A stretch of 35,743 bases of DNA from Clostridia bacterium (lineage in GTDB: Bacteria; Bacillota; Clostridia; Christensenellales; UBA1242): positions 1-35,743 of the forward strand of contig JAGAKV010000005.1 of assembly GCA_017625505.1 (NCBI GenBank). The letters are read 5' to 3'. The position numbers and the translations under genes were made by a program. Position 1 is the first letter of the stretch, and each line of letters opens with the position of its first letter. A model generated the notes under the pieces. It was not told the origin of the DNA, did not search any database, and worked only from the letters and a program-made list of their open reading frames with translations. This document shows, piece after piece, positions 22,257 through 30,390 of the stretch.

Positions 22257-22281
22257 CATATTTGTGAGCATAGCAAATATG
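22257..22281 (+). promoter_or_regulatory. Second hairpin in the infB-rbfA gap
   Basis: CATATTTG (22257-22264) and CAAATATG (22274-22281) form an 8-bp stem with a 9-base loop. The rest of 22161-22332 is AT-rich and holds no convincing gene; it ends with the AAAAGGAG ribosome site of rbfA. Confidence 0.45.
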
Positions 22282-22332
22282 ATGTAAAAAGCAGTGAAAT
22301 GGACTTAAACAAAAATAAAAGGAGAAAAATTT

Positions 22333-22704
22333 ATGTCAATAAGATTTGAAAGGGCCAACAGCGAAATTCAAAGATGTATCGCGGACATTATTCAAAACAA
22401 AATGAATGACCCACGCATTAGCCCTTTATTATATATTAGCGAGGTGAATGTTACACCAGATTTTCGTTATTGCAAAGTTAAGGTGGCTCTTGACAGCGAA
22501 GATACACAAGAACTTGAAGAAGTTATTAAGGTTTTAGAAAAATCGGAAGGTTTTATCAAAAGAGAATTGGCGGGAATGGTGCGAATGCCTTACATGCCAA
22601 AACTGCAATTCGTGATTGATAAAGGCACAATGGCGACGGTACGAATCAATGAAATTTTAAAAACGCTTGATATTCCAAAAGAAGAGGACGAAGAGAATGA
22701 ATAG
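22333..22704 (+). CDS. rbfA: Ribosome-binding factor A
   Basis: RbfA is a KH-fold cold-shock factor that assists late 30S maturation near the 5' end of 16S rRNA. The 123-residue product shows SIRFERANSEIQRCIADII, NDPRISPLLYISEVNVTPDF, KVKVALDS and LAGMVRMPYMPKLQFVID, covering the whole family. AAAAGGAG lies before the ATG. In most relatives rbfA follows infB closely; here a 293-base gap containing the cloverleaf element and a candidate promoter separates them, so rbfA may be regulated apart from infB. Its end overlaps the nrnA start by 8 bases. Confidence 0.95.
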   Translation: MSIRFERANSEIQRCIADIIQNKMNDPRISPLLYISEVNVTPDFRYCKVKVALDSEDTQELEEVIKVLEKSEGFIKRELAGMVRMPYMPKLQFVIDKGTMATVRINEILKTLDIPKEEDEENE

Positions 22705-23653
22705 TTTAAAAGATATTGCGAAGGTATTAAAAAAGGCAAAGAGGATTGCTTTGTTTACACATAACAATCCTGATTCAGATGCTCTGGGCTGTGTATTTGG
22801 GCTTTATTACGCTTTCAAAACTATGGGAAAAGAAGCTGAAATCTTTATCAAAGACGAAATTCCCTATGTTAATCAACGTCTTATTGATACTAAATTGATT
22901 AATAGCGGAGAGTGCAGTCCGACGCAATTTGACACTTTTATGTGCTGCGATGTGTCTGAGCTTCAACGTATTGGATGTGGTGACAATATTTTTAATTTGA
23001 CCAATAATACAATTGTGCTTGATCATCATATTACCGCGCAACTGATAGGAAAATACAATCATATTGATGCAAGCATCAGCTCGTGCAGCGAGCTTGTTTA
23101 TGACTTGCTTAAACTTATGAAAGTACGCTTTAATGCAAAAATTTTGTCTTGTATTTATATGGGGTTATCTGCCGATACAAACTCATTTATCAACGCCAAC
23201 ACAAATGCGCATTCATTTAAAGTTGCTTATGAAATTGCTAAGTTTGGCATTGATTTGACAACAATCAATGAAGTAATTTACAAATCAATGTCTAAGGACG
23301 AAATAGCATTTAAACAGTATTTATGGAATAATTATAAGGCGGAAAAAGATGTTGCATACATCGTGATGGACTATAAAACTTTACAGGAATTAAAGGGGAA
23401 TAATTCAAGCTGCTCTAATTTTAGTAGCAAACTTTTATCAATTGATAAAATAAACTATGCATTTAGCTTGATCGAAAAGGAACCGGGGGTTTTATCATTA
23501 TCAATGCGGTCTCGTTCGGGGTATAATGTGCGTATTGTTGCCGAAAAGTTTGGCGGCGGTGGGCATACATGTGCGGCAGGGGCAAAGATTGCAAGTAAGG
23601 CTATCAATAAAATAAAGAAAGAGATAGTTTCTGCTATTCGTCAAAGTAAATGA
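22697..23653 (+). CDS. nrnA: DHH/DHHA1 phosphoesterase, NrnA-like oligoribonuclease/pAp phosphatase
   Basis: NrnA-type enzymes degrade very short RNAs (and c-di-nucleotide products) and dephosphorylate pAp. The 318-residue protein has motif I HNNPDSDALG (D26, D28), a middle Asp motif MCCDVSELQRIG, the DHH motif DHH at 109-111, and the DHHA1 signature FGGGGHTCAAGA near residue 285 for substrate binding. The ATG at 22697 is chosen because the conserved fold begins soon after it; the start overlaps rbfA, as is usual for this rbfA-nrnA-truB arrangement. Whether c-di-AMP-derived pApA is a substrate cannot be told from sequence. Confidence 0.92.
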   Translation: MNSLKDIAKVLKKAKRIALFTHNNPDSDALGCVFGLYYAFKTMGKEAEIFIKDEIPYVNQRLIDTKLINSGECSPTQFDTFMCCDVSELQRIGCGDNIFNLTNNTIVLDHHITAQLIGKYNHIDASISSCSELVYDLLKLMKVRFNAKILSCIYMGLSADTNSFINANTNAHSFKVAYEIAKFGIDLTTINEVIYKSMSKDEIAFKQYLWNNYKAEKDVAYIVMDYKTLQELKGNNSSCSNFSSKLLSIDKINYAFSLIEKEPGVLSLSMRSRSGYNVRIVAEKFGGGGHTCAAGAKIASKAINKIKKEIVSAIRQSK

Positions 23654-23660
23654 GGTTCTT

Positions 23661-24536
23661 ATGGCAATTAATGGAGTTATACTAGTCAATAAAGAACGCA
23701 ATATATCTTCAAATAAACTCGTCAATAAGGTTAAGTATCTTGTTAAAGCGGAAAAAGCGGGGCATCTAGGCACGCTGGATGTGTTGGGCGAGGGACTGCT
23801 GCCAATAACACTAGGAAAGGGCACAAAACTATTTGATTACTACTTACATAAAGATAAAGTATATAAAACCGTCTTCAAGTTTGGCGAAACTACCGATACT
23901 TTAGATTTAGAAGGGGAAGTTACCGATAAAAACGATGTGAAAGTTTCACGCGAAGACGTGGAAAACGCCGTCTTGAGATTTGTTGGGAAACAAGCACAAA
24001 TGCCTCCTAAATATTCAGCAAAAAAAATAAATGGGCAAAAGGCTTATGACTTAGCACGTGCAGGACAAGAAGTTGACTTAAAGCCAAAGGAAATTGAAAT
24101 TTATTCAATAATAGTGCTGGATCAACTTGCGGAAAACACCTTTGAGTTTGAAGTTCATTGTTCCAGCGGTACATATATTCGTTCTTTATGTAGAGACATT
24201 GCCGAAAGCTTATCTACATATGGCGTTATGCTAAGTATACAACGCACTAAATGTGGCGATTTTAATCTAGAAAACGCTTTTACGCTTCAACAAATTGAAT
24301 CGGGAGAATTTGATATTATAAAGCTGGACACCTTGTTTTCTTATCCTACACTTTACCTTGATGAAGAACAAACATCAAAGATTTTAAATGGTGTTTTGAT
24401 TCCGAACAATGCGATAGGTGCATTGTGCAAAGGGGAAACAGACAATAAATTGTTCAAGGTTTTTAGCGAAAAGGATTTTTTAGGCGTAGGAGAGGTTGCT
24501 GGAGGGAAATTAAAATTAGCGTTAAGGTTGATATAA
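23661..24536 (+). CDS. truB: tRNA pseudouridine(55) synthase TruB
   Basis: TruB makes pseudouridine 55 in the T-loop of tRNAs and also acts as a tRNA chaperone. The 291-residue protein has GVILVNKERNISSNKLVNKV, the catalytic block KAGHLGTLDVLGEGLLPI with the Asp of GTLD, KVYKTVFKFGETTDTLDLEG, PPKYSAKKINGQKAYDLAR and SSGTYIRSLCRDI. The usual Pro after GTLD is replaced by Val, and two further positions in that block deviate. A C-terminal domain of about 50 residues is present. It starts 7 bases after nrnA. The usual downstream gene ribF is absent; an endonuclease IV-like gene follows after 10 bases. Confidence 0.94.
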   Translation: MAINGVILVNKERNISSNKLVNKVKYLVKAEKAGHLGTLDVLGEGLLPITLGKGTKLFDYYLHKDKVYKTVFKFGETTDTLDLEGEVTDKNDVKVSREDVENAVLRFVGKQAQMPPKYSAKKINGQKAYDLARAGQEVDLKPKEIEIYSIIVLDQLAENTFEFEVHCSSGTYIRSLCRDIAESLSTYGVMLSIQRTKCGDFNLENAFTLQQIESGEFDIIKLDTLFSYPTLYLDEEQTSKILNGVLIPNNAIGALCKGETDNKLFKVFSEKDFLGVGEVAGGKLKLALRLI

Positions 24537-24546
24537 AGGAGAAAGT

Positions 24547-25404
24547 ATGGTGTTATTTGGGCCGTCTGGCTGCGGCGAAGAATTTGTAGAGGAAGGGCAT
24601 AGTGGCATATTAGAAGTACCCGCATGGATTAAAGCAAAAGGATTGGATGCTTACGAGTATTCTTTTGGACATGGCTATCAAATGTCGACTGAAAAAGCAC
24701 AATTGGCAGGGGAAGAGTTTAAAAAACACGATATCAAACTCTCTCTGCATGCACCGTTTTATATCAACTTTGCAAATCCAGATGAGGAAATGTATGCAAA
24801 AACACAAGGTTACATATATACCGGAATTAAGTTTTTAAGAGCGTTTGGAGCTGATAGACTGATTTTTCATGCGGCGTCATGCGGTAAGTTGAGTAGAGAC
24901 GAGGCGTTGGCTCTTACAAAGGCACGATTCATCGACACATTTGACAAGATGGAACAAGAAGGGCTGCTTGATGACCTTATTCTTTGTCCGGAAACTATGG
25001 GAAAAACTCAACAAATTGGCACATATCAAGAAATCGTGGACCTTTGCACACTTAACAAACATCTGCTTCCTACATTTGATTTTGGACATATCAATTCGCT
25101 GGAGGGTGGCTCTCTTAAGACAAAAGACGATTATAAGAGAATTCTTGACTACTCGATTGAAAAAATTGGTTATGAAAAAACAAACAACTGTCATATTCAC
25201 TTTTCAAAGATTCAATATGGCGCAAAGGGGGAAATTAAACATCTCAATTATGATGACCTAGTTTATGGCCCCGAATTTGATGGTTTGGCAGAAATTTTAA
25301 TTGAGTATAACCTTTCACCGCGTGTGATTTGCGAGTCAATGTCAACAATGCCAAAAGATGCACTTATTATGAAAAAAATTTATCATAAAATGCTAGACAA
25401 ATAA
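24547..25404 (+). CDS. nfo: Endonuclease IV-like apurinic/apyrimidinic endonuclease (TIM barrel)
   Basis: AP endonuclease family 2 enzymes cut DNA at abasic sites with three zinc ions in a TIM barrel. The 285-residue protein is within the family's range. Visible metal-binding strands: LSLHAPFYINFANP, LIFHAASCG, LILCPETMGK (Glu ligand), PTFDFGHINSL (Asp and His ligands), NCHIHFSKIQYGAKGEIKHL, and a C-terminal RVICESMS (Glu ligand). The N-terminus MVLFGPSGCGEEF differs from the E. coli form and resembles the TIM-barrel DNA-repair variants of Clostridia, so a different nucleic-acid substrate is possible. AAAGGAG lies 6 bases before the ATG. It sits where ribF is often found, downstream of truB. 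Confidence 0.82.
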   Translation: MVLFGPSGCGEEFVEEGHSGILEVPAWIKAKGLDAYEYSFGHGYQMSTEKAQLAGEEFKKHDIKLSLHAPFYINFANPDEEMYAKTQGYIYTGIKFLRAFGADRLIFHAASCGKLSRDEALALTKARFIDTFDKMEQEGLLDDLILCPETMGKTQQIGTYQEIVDLCTLNKHLLPTFDFGHINSLEGGSLKTKDDYKRILDYSIEKIGYEKTNNCHIHFSKIQYGAKGEIKHLNYDDLVYGPEFDGLAEILIEYNLSPRVICESMSTMPKDALIMKKIYHKMLDK

Positions 25405-25422
25405 GATTATTTATGCTATTAT
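25394..25422 (+). promoter_or_regulatory. Promoter of efp, extended -10
   Basis: TAGACA (25394-25399) and TATTAT (25417-25422) are 17 bases apart with TG at 25414-25415. The -35 box lies inside the end of the endonuclease gene. Confidence 0.72.
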
Positions 25423-25460
25423 ATTTTAGCACATATATAAATTAATAAAAGGAGATTACT

Positions 25461-26021
25461 ATGGTATTTGCAGGAGATTTTAGAAAAGGAACTACATTTG
25501 AATGGGACGGAGCAGTTTATTCTGTTCTTGAATTCCTTCACGTTAAACCAGGCAAAGGCTCACCATTTGTAAGAGCTAAGCTTAAAAACGTTATGACTGG
25601 ACAAGTTAAGGAAACAACTTTCAACCCATCTGACAAATTTCAAGTTGCAGTAATTGAAAAGAAAGAAATGACTTACCTTTACAGTGATGGCGAAATCTAC
25701 TACTTCATGGACGCTGAAACTTATGACCAAATTCCTCTGAACAGAGAAAGCGTTGAAGATTGCTTAAACTATGTTAAAGAAAATGAAAACTGCACAATGT
25801 ATTTCTATAAAGGAAATCCATTCTCAGTTTATGCTCCAACATTTGTTGAACTTGAAGTAATTGATTGTGAGCCAGGAATTCAAGGTGACACATCAAAATC
25901 AACAAACAAACCAGCAAAAGTTGAAACAGGATATACTCTTCCAGTTCCTCTCTTTATCAATATCGGAGACAAAATCAGAATTGATACTCGTGATGGAAGC
26001 TATATGGAAAGAGTTAAATAA
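25461..26021 (+). CDS. efp: Elongation factor P
   Basis: EF-P relieves ribosome stalling at polyproline. The 186-residue protein has the KOW-like domain I with the modification loop [13 protein letters not shown]32 being the tip residue that carries the modification in other bacteria, and two OB domains ([45 protein letters not shown]). No modification gene (for example yeiP/ymfI-type or epmA) is present in the window. AAAAGGAG precedes the ATG. It is transcribed alone between its own promoter and terminator. In many Firmicutes efp also lies just before spoIIIA, as here. Confidence 0.97.
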   Translation: MVFAGDFRKGTTFEWDGAVYSVLEFLHVKPGKGSPFVRAKLKNVMTGQVKETTFNPSDKFQVAVIEKKEMTYLYSDGEIYYFMDAETYDQIPLNRESVEDCLNYVKENENCTMYFYKGNPFSVYAPTFVELEVIDCEPGIQGDTSKSTNKPAKVETGYTLPVPLFINIGDKIRIDTRDGSYMERVK

Positions 26022-26037
26022 GCTCAATCTAGAATTT

Positions 26038-26061
26038 GCACCGATTCGTCGGTGCTTTTTT
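26038..26061 (+). terminator. Terminator after efp with a UUCG tetraloop
   Basis: GCACCGA (26038-26044), loop TTCG, TCGGTGC (26049-26055), then six T's. Confidence 0.95.
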
Positions 26062-26098
26062 ATTGCATAAGCACATTTTGGCTATCTTTGTCGCTTTT

Positions 26099-26127
26099 GC
26101 ATGTTGATTATGTCTTATTCATAGGCT
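26099..26127 (+). promoter_or_regulatory. Candidate sigma-E promoter of the spoIIIA operon
   Basis: GCATGTT (26099-26105) matches the sigma-E -35 consensus GCATATT at six of seven bases. CATAGGCT (26120-26127), 14 bases later, keeps the CATA and final T of the -10 consensus. The spoIIIA operon is sigma-E-controlled in Bacillus. The site is only 17 bases before the start codon, which is tight. Confidence 0.45.
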
Positions 26128-26143
26128 ACAACAGGAGTATGAA

Positions 26144-27049
26144 ATGTTAAACAAAATCCTTCCGAGCGATATTTTTAATATACTACACAATAAAGTCAAT
26201 TTAAATTATGTAAACGAAATAAGATTGCGAGCAGATAAACCCATTGTGCTATCAATTGGAGGACAGAGGATATTTCTTGGAGAACAGGGCGTAACAGCAA
26301 ATTTAAAAGAAGCAAAATACGCATCCAAAATCATGATTGAGGACATCATTTTTAGAGCCAGTGAGTGCTCTATTTACTCTGTGAACGAGCAGATTAAAAA
26401 AGGATTTCTTGTAACTCAAGGCGGCATACGGCTGGGAATTGGGGGCGATATTGTCGAAGAAAAAGGCGTAATTAAAACAATGACCAACTATAGCAGCATT
26501 AATATTCGGCTGCCTCATGAAGTTCGAAACTGTTCTCTTCCTGTTTTTACGCAACTGCTAAATCAACAAACAATCTATAATACACTTATTCTGTCGCCGC
26601 CCGGGGCAGGTAAAACGACATTTTTGCGAGATTTCATTTGGCAATTGTCTGAGCGGAATTATGCTTATAATGTTTTAGTCCTTGACGAACGAGGAGAGCT
26701 TGATTTGGGCGAAAAGGGCGGACTGGGAAATTTTGCAGACAAAATATCTTTTGCTGGCAAGACAGTAGGGTTTGAGAATGGAATTCGCTCGCTTGCTCCA
26801 AACATTATTGTAACAGATGAACTTGCAACGCAAAATGACGTCGAGGCCGTTATGTATGCTGCAAATTGTGGTGTATCCTTGCTTGCCTCCGTACATTGTG
26901 ATAGTATTGAGAGTTTTTGTAGTAAACAAAATTTTGAAAAAATCATTTCTGAGCGGGTGTTTCAACGATATGTACTCTTATCAATGAGGAATGGACCAGG
27001 AACAATAGAAGGAGTGTACAATGAAAATTTTGCAAGGATAAGGAGTTAG
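26144..27049 (+). CDS. spoIIIAA: Stage III sporulation protein AA, ATPase
   Basis: SpoIIIAA is the ATPase, related to secretion ATPases, of the mother-cell side of the channel that keeps the engulfed forespore alive and active. The 301-residue product has a Walker A motif SPPGAGKTT (151-159, K157), a Walker B-like VLVLDERGEL around 180, GIRSLAPNIIVTDEL and a conserved CGVSLLASVHC region. The N-terminal part (KVNLNYVNEIRLRADKPI) is the family's dimer-like domain. The start has AGGAG 6 bases upstream. It leads eight closely packed genes in the canonical order AA to AH. Confidence 0.97.
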   Translation: MLNKILPSDIFNILHNKVNLNYVNEIRLRADKPIVLSIGGQRIFLGEQGVTANLKEAKYASKIMIEDIIFRASECSIYSVNEQIKKGFLVTQGGIRLGIGGDIVEEKGVIKTMTNYSSINIRLPHEVRNCSLPVFTQLLNQQTIYNTLILSPPGAGKTTFLRDFIWQLSERNYAYNVLVLDERGELDLGEKGGLGNFADKISFAGKTVGFENGIRSLAPNIIVTDELATQNDVEAVMYAANCGVSLLASVHCDSIESFCSKQNFEKIISERVFQRYVLLSMRNGPGTIEGVYNENFARIRS

Positions 27050-27051
27050 CC

Positions 27052-27546
27052 GTGAAAATATTGTTAATTGTCGTATTATTTTTCGCATCATTATTTGTGG
27101 GGTATGCGTTTTCCAAAAAATACAGGAAACGTCAGCAGTTTTTTGAAGCGTTTGTGATGCTGTGTCAAAAATTTGATGTTGAAATCAACTTTTCAAAAGA
27201 ACGCATCAAAAACATTTTTCTAAATCTGGATGAATCGCATAAAGCAAGATTGCTTGGCATTGATAGAAATTATATTTCATTCTTAGACCAAGAAGCAGAA
27301 CTATCAAAAGAGTTGTTATTTAAAAGCATTTCGTTTTTAAAGGAAGAGGAAAAAGATTTGCTATTTATCTTTTTTAAGTCGCTAGGGAGAAGCGATTTGG
27401 AAAGTCAATCTAAAGAAATAAAAAACTATTTGACTCGCTTTGAGGGGCTAACACAGTCCGCGCAACAAGACAATAAAAAGTATGGCTCGCTTTCAGTTAA
27501 GCTTGGGCTTATAGTAGGACTTTTTATTGTAATTTTGTTGATTTAG
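27052..27546 (+). CDS. spoIIIAB: Stage III sporulation protein AB
   Basis: A 164-residue membrane protein, near the usual family length. It has an N-terminal span (residues about 2-16), a large cytoplasmic helical region with FVMLCQKFDVEINFSKERI and FKSLGRSDLESQSKEI, and a C-terminal span (LGLIVGLFIVILLI). SpoIIIAB resembles GspF-type platform proteins of type II secretion. The start is GTG, 2 bases after the spoIIIAA stop, with AAGGAG placed correctly before it. Confidence 0.93.
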   Translation: MKILLIVVLFFASLFVGYAFSKKYRKRQQFFEAFVMLCQKFDVEINFSKERIKNIFLNLDESHKARLLGIDRNYISFLDQEAELSKELLFKSISFLKEEEKDLLFIFFKSLGRSDLESQSKEIKNYLTRFEGLTQSAQQDNKKYGSLSVKLGLIVGLFIVILLI

Positions 27547-27553
27547 GTGATAT

Positions 27554-27748
27554 ATGGGCATAGAAATAATAATTAAAATAGCCGCAATCGGCCTTCTTAC
27601 TGCAATTTTGGGGCAAATTTTAAAGCAAATGGGAAAGGACGAAATTGCCACTATAGCCACCATAGCAAGCTTTATCGTTGTGATTATTATGGTTTTAAAT
27701 TTAATTAGCGAACTTTTTTCTACTTTTCAAACAATATTCAATTTTTAG
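27554..27748 (+). CDS. spoIIIAC: Stage III sporulation protein AC
   Basis: A 64-residue protein with two membrane segments (about 6-22 and 30-55) and the family blocks IAAIGLLTAILGQILKQMG and EIATIATIASFIVV. SpoIIIAC and AD are small related membrane proteins of the channel base. The ribosome site AGGTGA overlaps the spoIIIAB stop. Confidence 0.93.
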   Translation: MGIEIIIKIAAIGLLTAILGQILKQMGKDEIATIATIASFIVVIIMVLNLISELFSTFQTIFNF

Positions 27749-27754
27749 AGGCTT

Positions 27755-28147
27755 ATGGATATAATTTTAAAAATTGTTGCTGTTGGTTTTATCACATGTA
27801 TTGCCACAATGATTATCAAACCAATTCGCGCAGATTTTTCAATTTTTATTGCAATCGCGGGCGGATTAATAATCATTTTTATGATTGTTAATTATTTGAC
27901 TGTAATATTCGCAACATTTAAACATCTTATTAATATAACGGGTGTCAGCTCAGGAATCTATTCGCTGCTGATCAAAATTATTGGAGTTGGTTATCTTATT
28001 GAGTTTACCGCTGGCATTTGCAACGAAAGCGGAAATTCATCACTGGGCGATAAAGTATTGCTTGGCGGTAAAATAGTAATACTCACTCTTGCGTTGCCAA
28101 TAGTGCTAAGCATTTTAGACATTATCATGGAACTGCTGCCTGCATGA
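27755..28147 (+). CDS. spoIIIAD: Stage III sporulation protein AD
   Basis: A 130-residue polytopic protein with four hydrophobic segments. The first half is related to SpoIIIAC (IIKPIRADFSIFIAIAGGLII); the second contains GVGYLIEFTAGICNESGNSS, a family signature, and a final hydrophobic segment ending in MELLPA. It overlaps spoIIIAE by 4 bases (ATGA), so their synthesis is coupled. Confidence 0.94.
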   Translation: MDIILKIVAVGFITCIATMIIKPIRADFSIFIAIAGGLIIIFMIVNYLTVIFATFKHLINITGVSSGIYSLLIKIIGVGYLIEFTAGICNESGNSSLGDKVLLGGKIVILTLALPIVLSILDIIMELLPA

Positions 28148-29340
28148 GAAAAGCGTTCACAATAATTGCTGCCGCTTTCTTGATATTTATTTTTGGATAC
28201 ACCGCCACCCAAACAAATATCATTTATGCGGAAAGCGCAACCGAAATCATAAATGAAGGACAACTAGACGAAGAAGTTTTATCGCAACTTGAGAATCTTG
28301 ACTTTTCTGCACTTGATAAGATTATTGAAGATTTTTCAGGTGCACAAGCCTCTTTCTTTGGTCATGGTGATTTTTTTTCGAAAATAATACAATTGGTAGC
28401 AGGTGAGTTTGATGACACGCAAGGGCTCTTTAAAAATATCATAAACATTCTTTTTGATAGTTTGCTGAATCTATTGCCTTTAATTTCTGCTGTGATTGCA
28501 ATCGCACTGCTAGGAAACATTATCCAAGGATTAAAGCCAACCACAAACGGCAAATCAATTTCAAATATCATTCATTTTGTCTCCTACGGCGTGATCGTTA
28601 TTTTAGTCTTATCTATTGTTGTGCGCATGATCTCGCTTGCACGGGGAACGCTTTCATCCGTTCAAAAACAAATGAATGCGCTGTTCCCTATTTTGCTGAC
28701 TCTTCTTACCGCAGTTGGCGGTACAACCTCAGCGGCAGTTTATCAACCGGTCATGGGCCTACTCACAAATGGCATATTAAACCTGTTTACCTATCTTCTT
28801 CTGCCAATTTTCATTTTTTCGGTTATCTTTTCCGTCGTGTCAAATTTATCAAACACGGTGAAGCTTGATAAGTTTGCCAGCTTCTTTAACAGTTCTTTTA
28901 AGTGGATTACAGGATTTGTGTTTACTATTTTTACTGCCTTTCTTTCTTTGCAGGGGATTACGGCTGGATCAATTGATGGTATTTCAATTCGCACCGCAAA
29001 ATATGCAATTAAATCTTATGTTCCTGTTATTGGGGGCTATATTGGTGACGGTATCGGGCTTATTCTTGCTTCATCCAATCTTATCAAAAACGCAGTAGGT
29101 GTAGCTGGGCTTTTAATGATGGCAGCCTCTATCATATCACCCCTAATTGAAATGATTTTGTTTATGCTTGCGTTGAAGCTTATTGCGGGGATAATTGAGC
29201 CTTTAGGGAATAAGCAGGTTGCGAATTTTGTGTCGTCACTGGCAAAAAGTATGGTTCTTTTGATTGTCATCTTAATAGGGGTTGCTTTTGCATATTTCAT
29301 CTTGCTTGGCCTTGTTATGTGCAGCGCAAATTTATTTTAG
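28144..29340 (+). CDS. spoIIIAE: Stage III sporulation protein AE
   Basis: A 398-residue polytopic membrane protein, the family's normal length. It starts with a signal-like hydrophobic segment (residues about 4-22), then an external acidic region up to about residue 90, and about seven membrane spans. Family blocks include LNLLPLISAVIAIALLGNII, QKQMNALFPILLTLLTAVGG and a GGYIGDGIGLILASSNLIKN segment. It is thought to be a transport-like component of the channel. The start overlaps spoIIIAD. Confidence 0.96.
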   Translation: MRKAFTIIAAAFLIFIFGYTATQTNIIYAESATEIINEGQLDEEVLSQLENLDFSALDKIIEDFSGAQASFFGHGDFFSKIIQLVAGEFDDTQGLFKNIINILFDSLLNLLPLISAVIAIALLGNIIQGLKPTTNGKSISNIIHFVSYGVIVILVLSIVVRMISLARGTLSSVQKQMNALFPILLTLLTAVGGTTSAAVYQPVMGLLTNGILNLFTYLLLPIFIFSVIFSVVSNLSNTVKLDKFASFFNSSFKWITGFVFTIFTAFLSLQGITAGSIDGISIRTAKYAIKSYVPVIGGYIGDGIGLILASSNLIKNAVGVAGLLMMAASIISPLIEMILFMLALKLIAGIIEPLGNKQVANFVSSLAKSMVLLIVILIGVAFAYFILLGLVMCSANLF

Positions 29341-29349
29341 GAGGGTGGA

Positions 29350-29853
29350 ATGTTTGCAAGTGTTTCTTCATGGATACTTTCAATAGCAGGCATCATCTGT
29401 TTGTCCGTCCTTGTTGAACTTGTGTTACCCGATGGACAAATGAACAGATATATTAAGGGGATTTTTTCATTTATCGTTGTATTTATTATTATCTCTCCTT
29501 TGCCAAAGCTTCTAAACAAAAACATTGACATCTCCTCTATATTCAGCTATGAACAGTCATTCCAGCTTGATGAAGAATATCTTTATCAGCTTAATCTTGA
29601 CAAGCTAAACAGCCTTCAAAGCGCGATTGAAAAGGAGATTAAAACTAATGGATATGAAAATGTGGCCTTATATATTAACGCAGATATATTTAATAACGAG
29701 ATGCAAATAAAATCTGTTTCAGTCGATTTAACGCAGTTAGTCATATTGGAAAATGCCGAGCATAGAGATATAGTAAAGATTAAAAACCATATTACAACTA
29801 TTGTAAAAAAACATATTGATATAGATGAGGAGATGATAATGTATGATGGATAA
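29350..29853 (+). CDS. spoIIIAF: Stage III sporulation protein AF
   Basis: A 167-residue protein with two N-terminal spans (about 8-26 and 34-50; FVSSWILSIAGIICL-type start, then RYIKGIFSFIVVFIIISPLP) and a C-terminal soluble domain with a ring-building fold related to SpoIIIAG and AH. It is shorter than the Bacillus protein. AGGAGGG precedes its ATG, 9 bases after the AE stop. Its end overlaps spoIIIAG by 11 bases. Confidence 0.93.
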   Translation: MFASVSSWILSIAGIICLSVLVELVLPDGQMNRYIKGIFSFIVVFIIISPLPKLLNKNIDISSIFSYEQSFQLDEEYLYQLNLDKLNSLQSAIEKEIKTNGYENVALYINADIFNNEMQIKSVSVDLTQLVILENAEHRDIVKIKNHITTIVKKHIDIDEEMIMYDG

Positions 29854-30379
29854 GTTAAAAGATAGGTTGAAACTGTTGCGGCAACGCGTTAAAGAAATAA
29901 AAAATTTTCAAATTTATCTTGTTGTGGGTATGATTTTAATAGCCGCTGGCGCTTATTTTCTCTCTCTTCCAAAACAGGATGTTAACAAACAAGAAACTAT
30001 CGACAATAATCGCACTGAATTTGCTAGCTCTGCGGAATATGTTGACTATCTTGAGAATAAACTTGAAAATGTAATCACTTCGCTTAAAGGCGTTGGACAA
30101 GCAGAAGTCGTTATAACTTTAGAGAAAGGCTTTGAGTACATCTACCAAACTGAGGAAGAGACTAGAACGACATCAAACGGGACAAGCGTGACAAGCTCGA
30201 CAATTGTCCTTATTGATGGAAAGCCAATTGTACTAAAGGAAATCTATCCCGTCATCTGCGGAATCGTGGTTGTTGCAGAAGGAAGCGGTGATGTCGCTGT
30301 ACGGATGAATATTATAAACGTCATCCAAACAGTGATTGATGTTGAAACAAGTCAGATAAAGATTATGGAAGGGAAATAA
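29843..30379 (+). CDS. spoIIIAG: Stage III sporulation protein AG
   Basis: SpoIIIAG forms a large ring in the intermembrane space that gives the channel its pore. The 178-residue product has one span at about 26-44, a linker, then the ring-building domain with EYVDYLENKLENVITSLKGV, the GQAEVVITLEKGFEYIYQ strand and a Thr/Ser-rich loop (TTSNGTSVTSSTI). The final part is the conserved YPVICGIVVVAEGSGDVAVR. Two successive ATG codons (29843, 29846) are possible starts. It is shorter than the Bacillus protein, mainly in linker. Confidence 0.95.
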   Translation: MMDKLKDRLKLLRQRVKEIKNFQIYLVVGMILIAAGAYFLSLPKQDVNKQETIDNNRTEFASSAEYVDYLENKLENVITSLKGVGQAEVVITLEKGFEYIYQTEEETRTTSNGTSVTSSTIVLIDGKPIVLKEIYPVICGIVVVAEGSGDVAVRMNIINVIQTVIDVETSQIKIMEGK

Positions 30380-30390
30380 AAGGAGAGATT

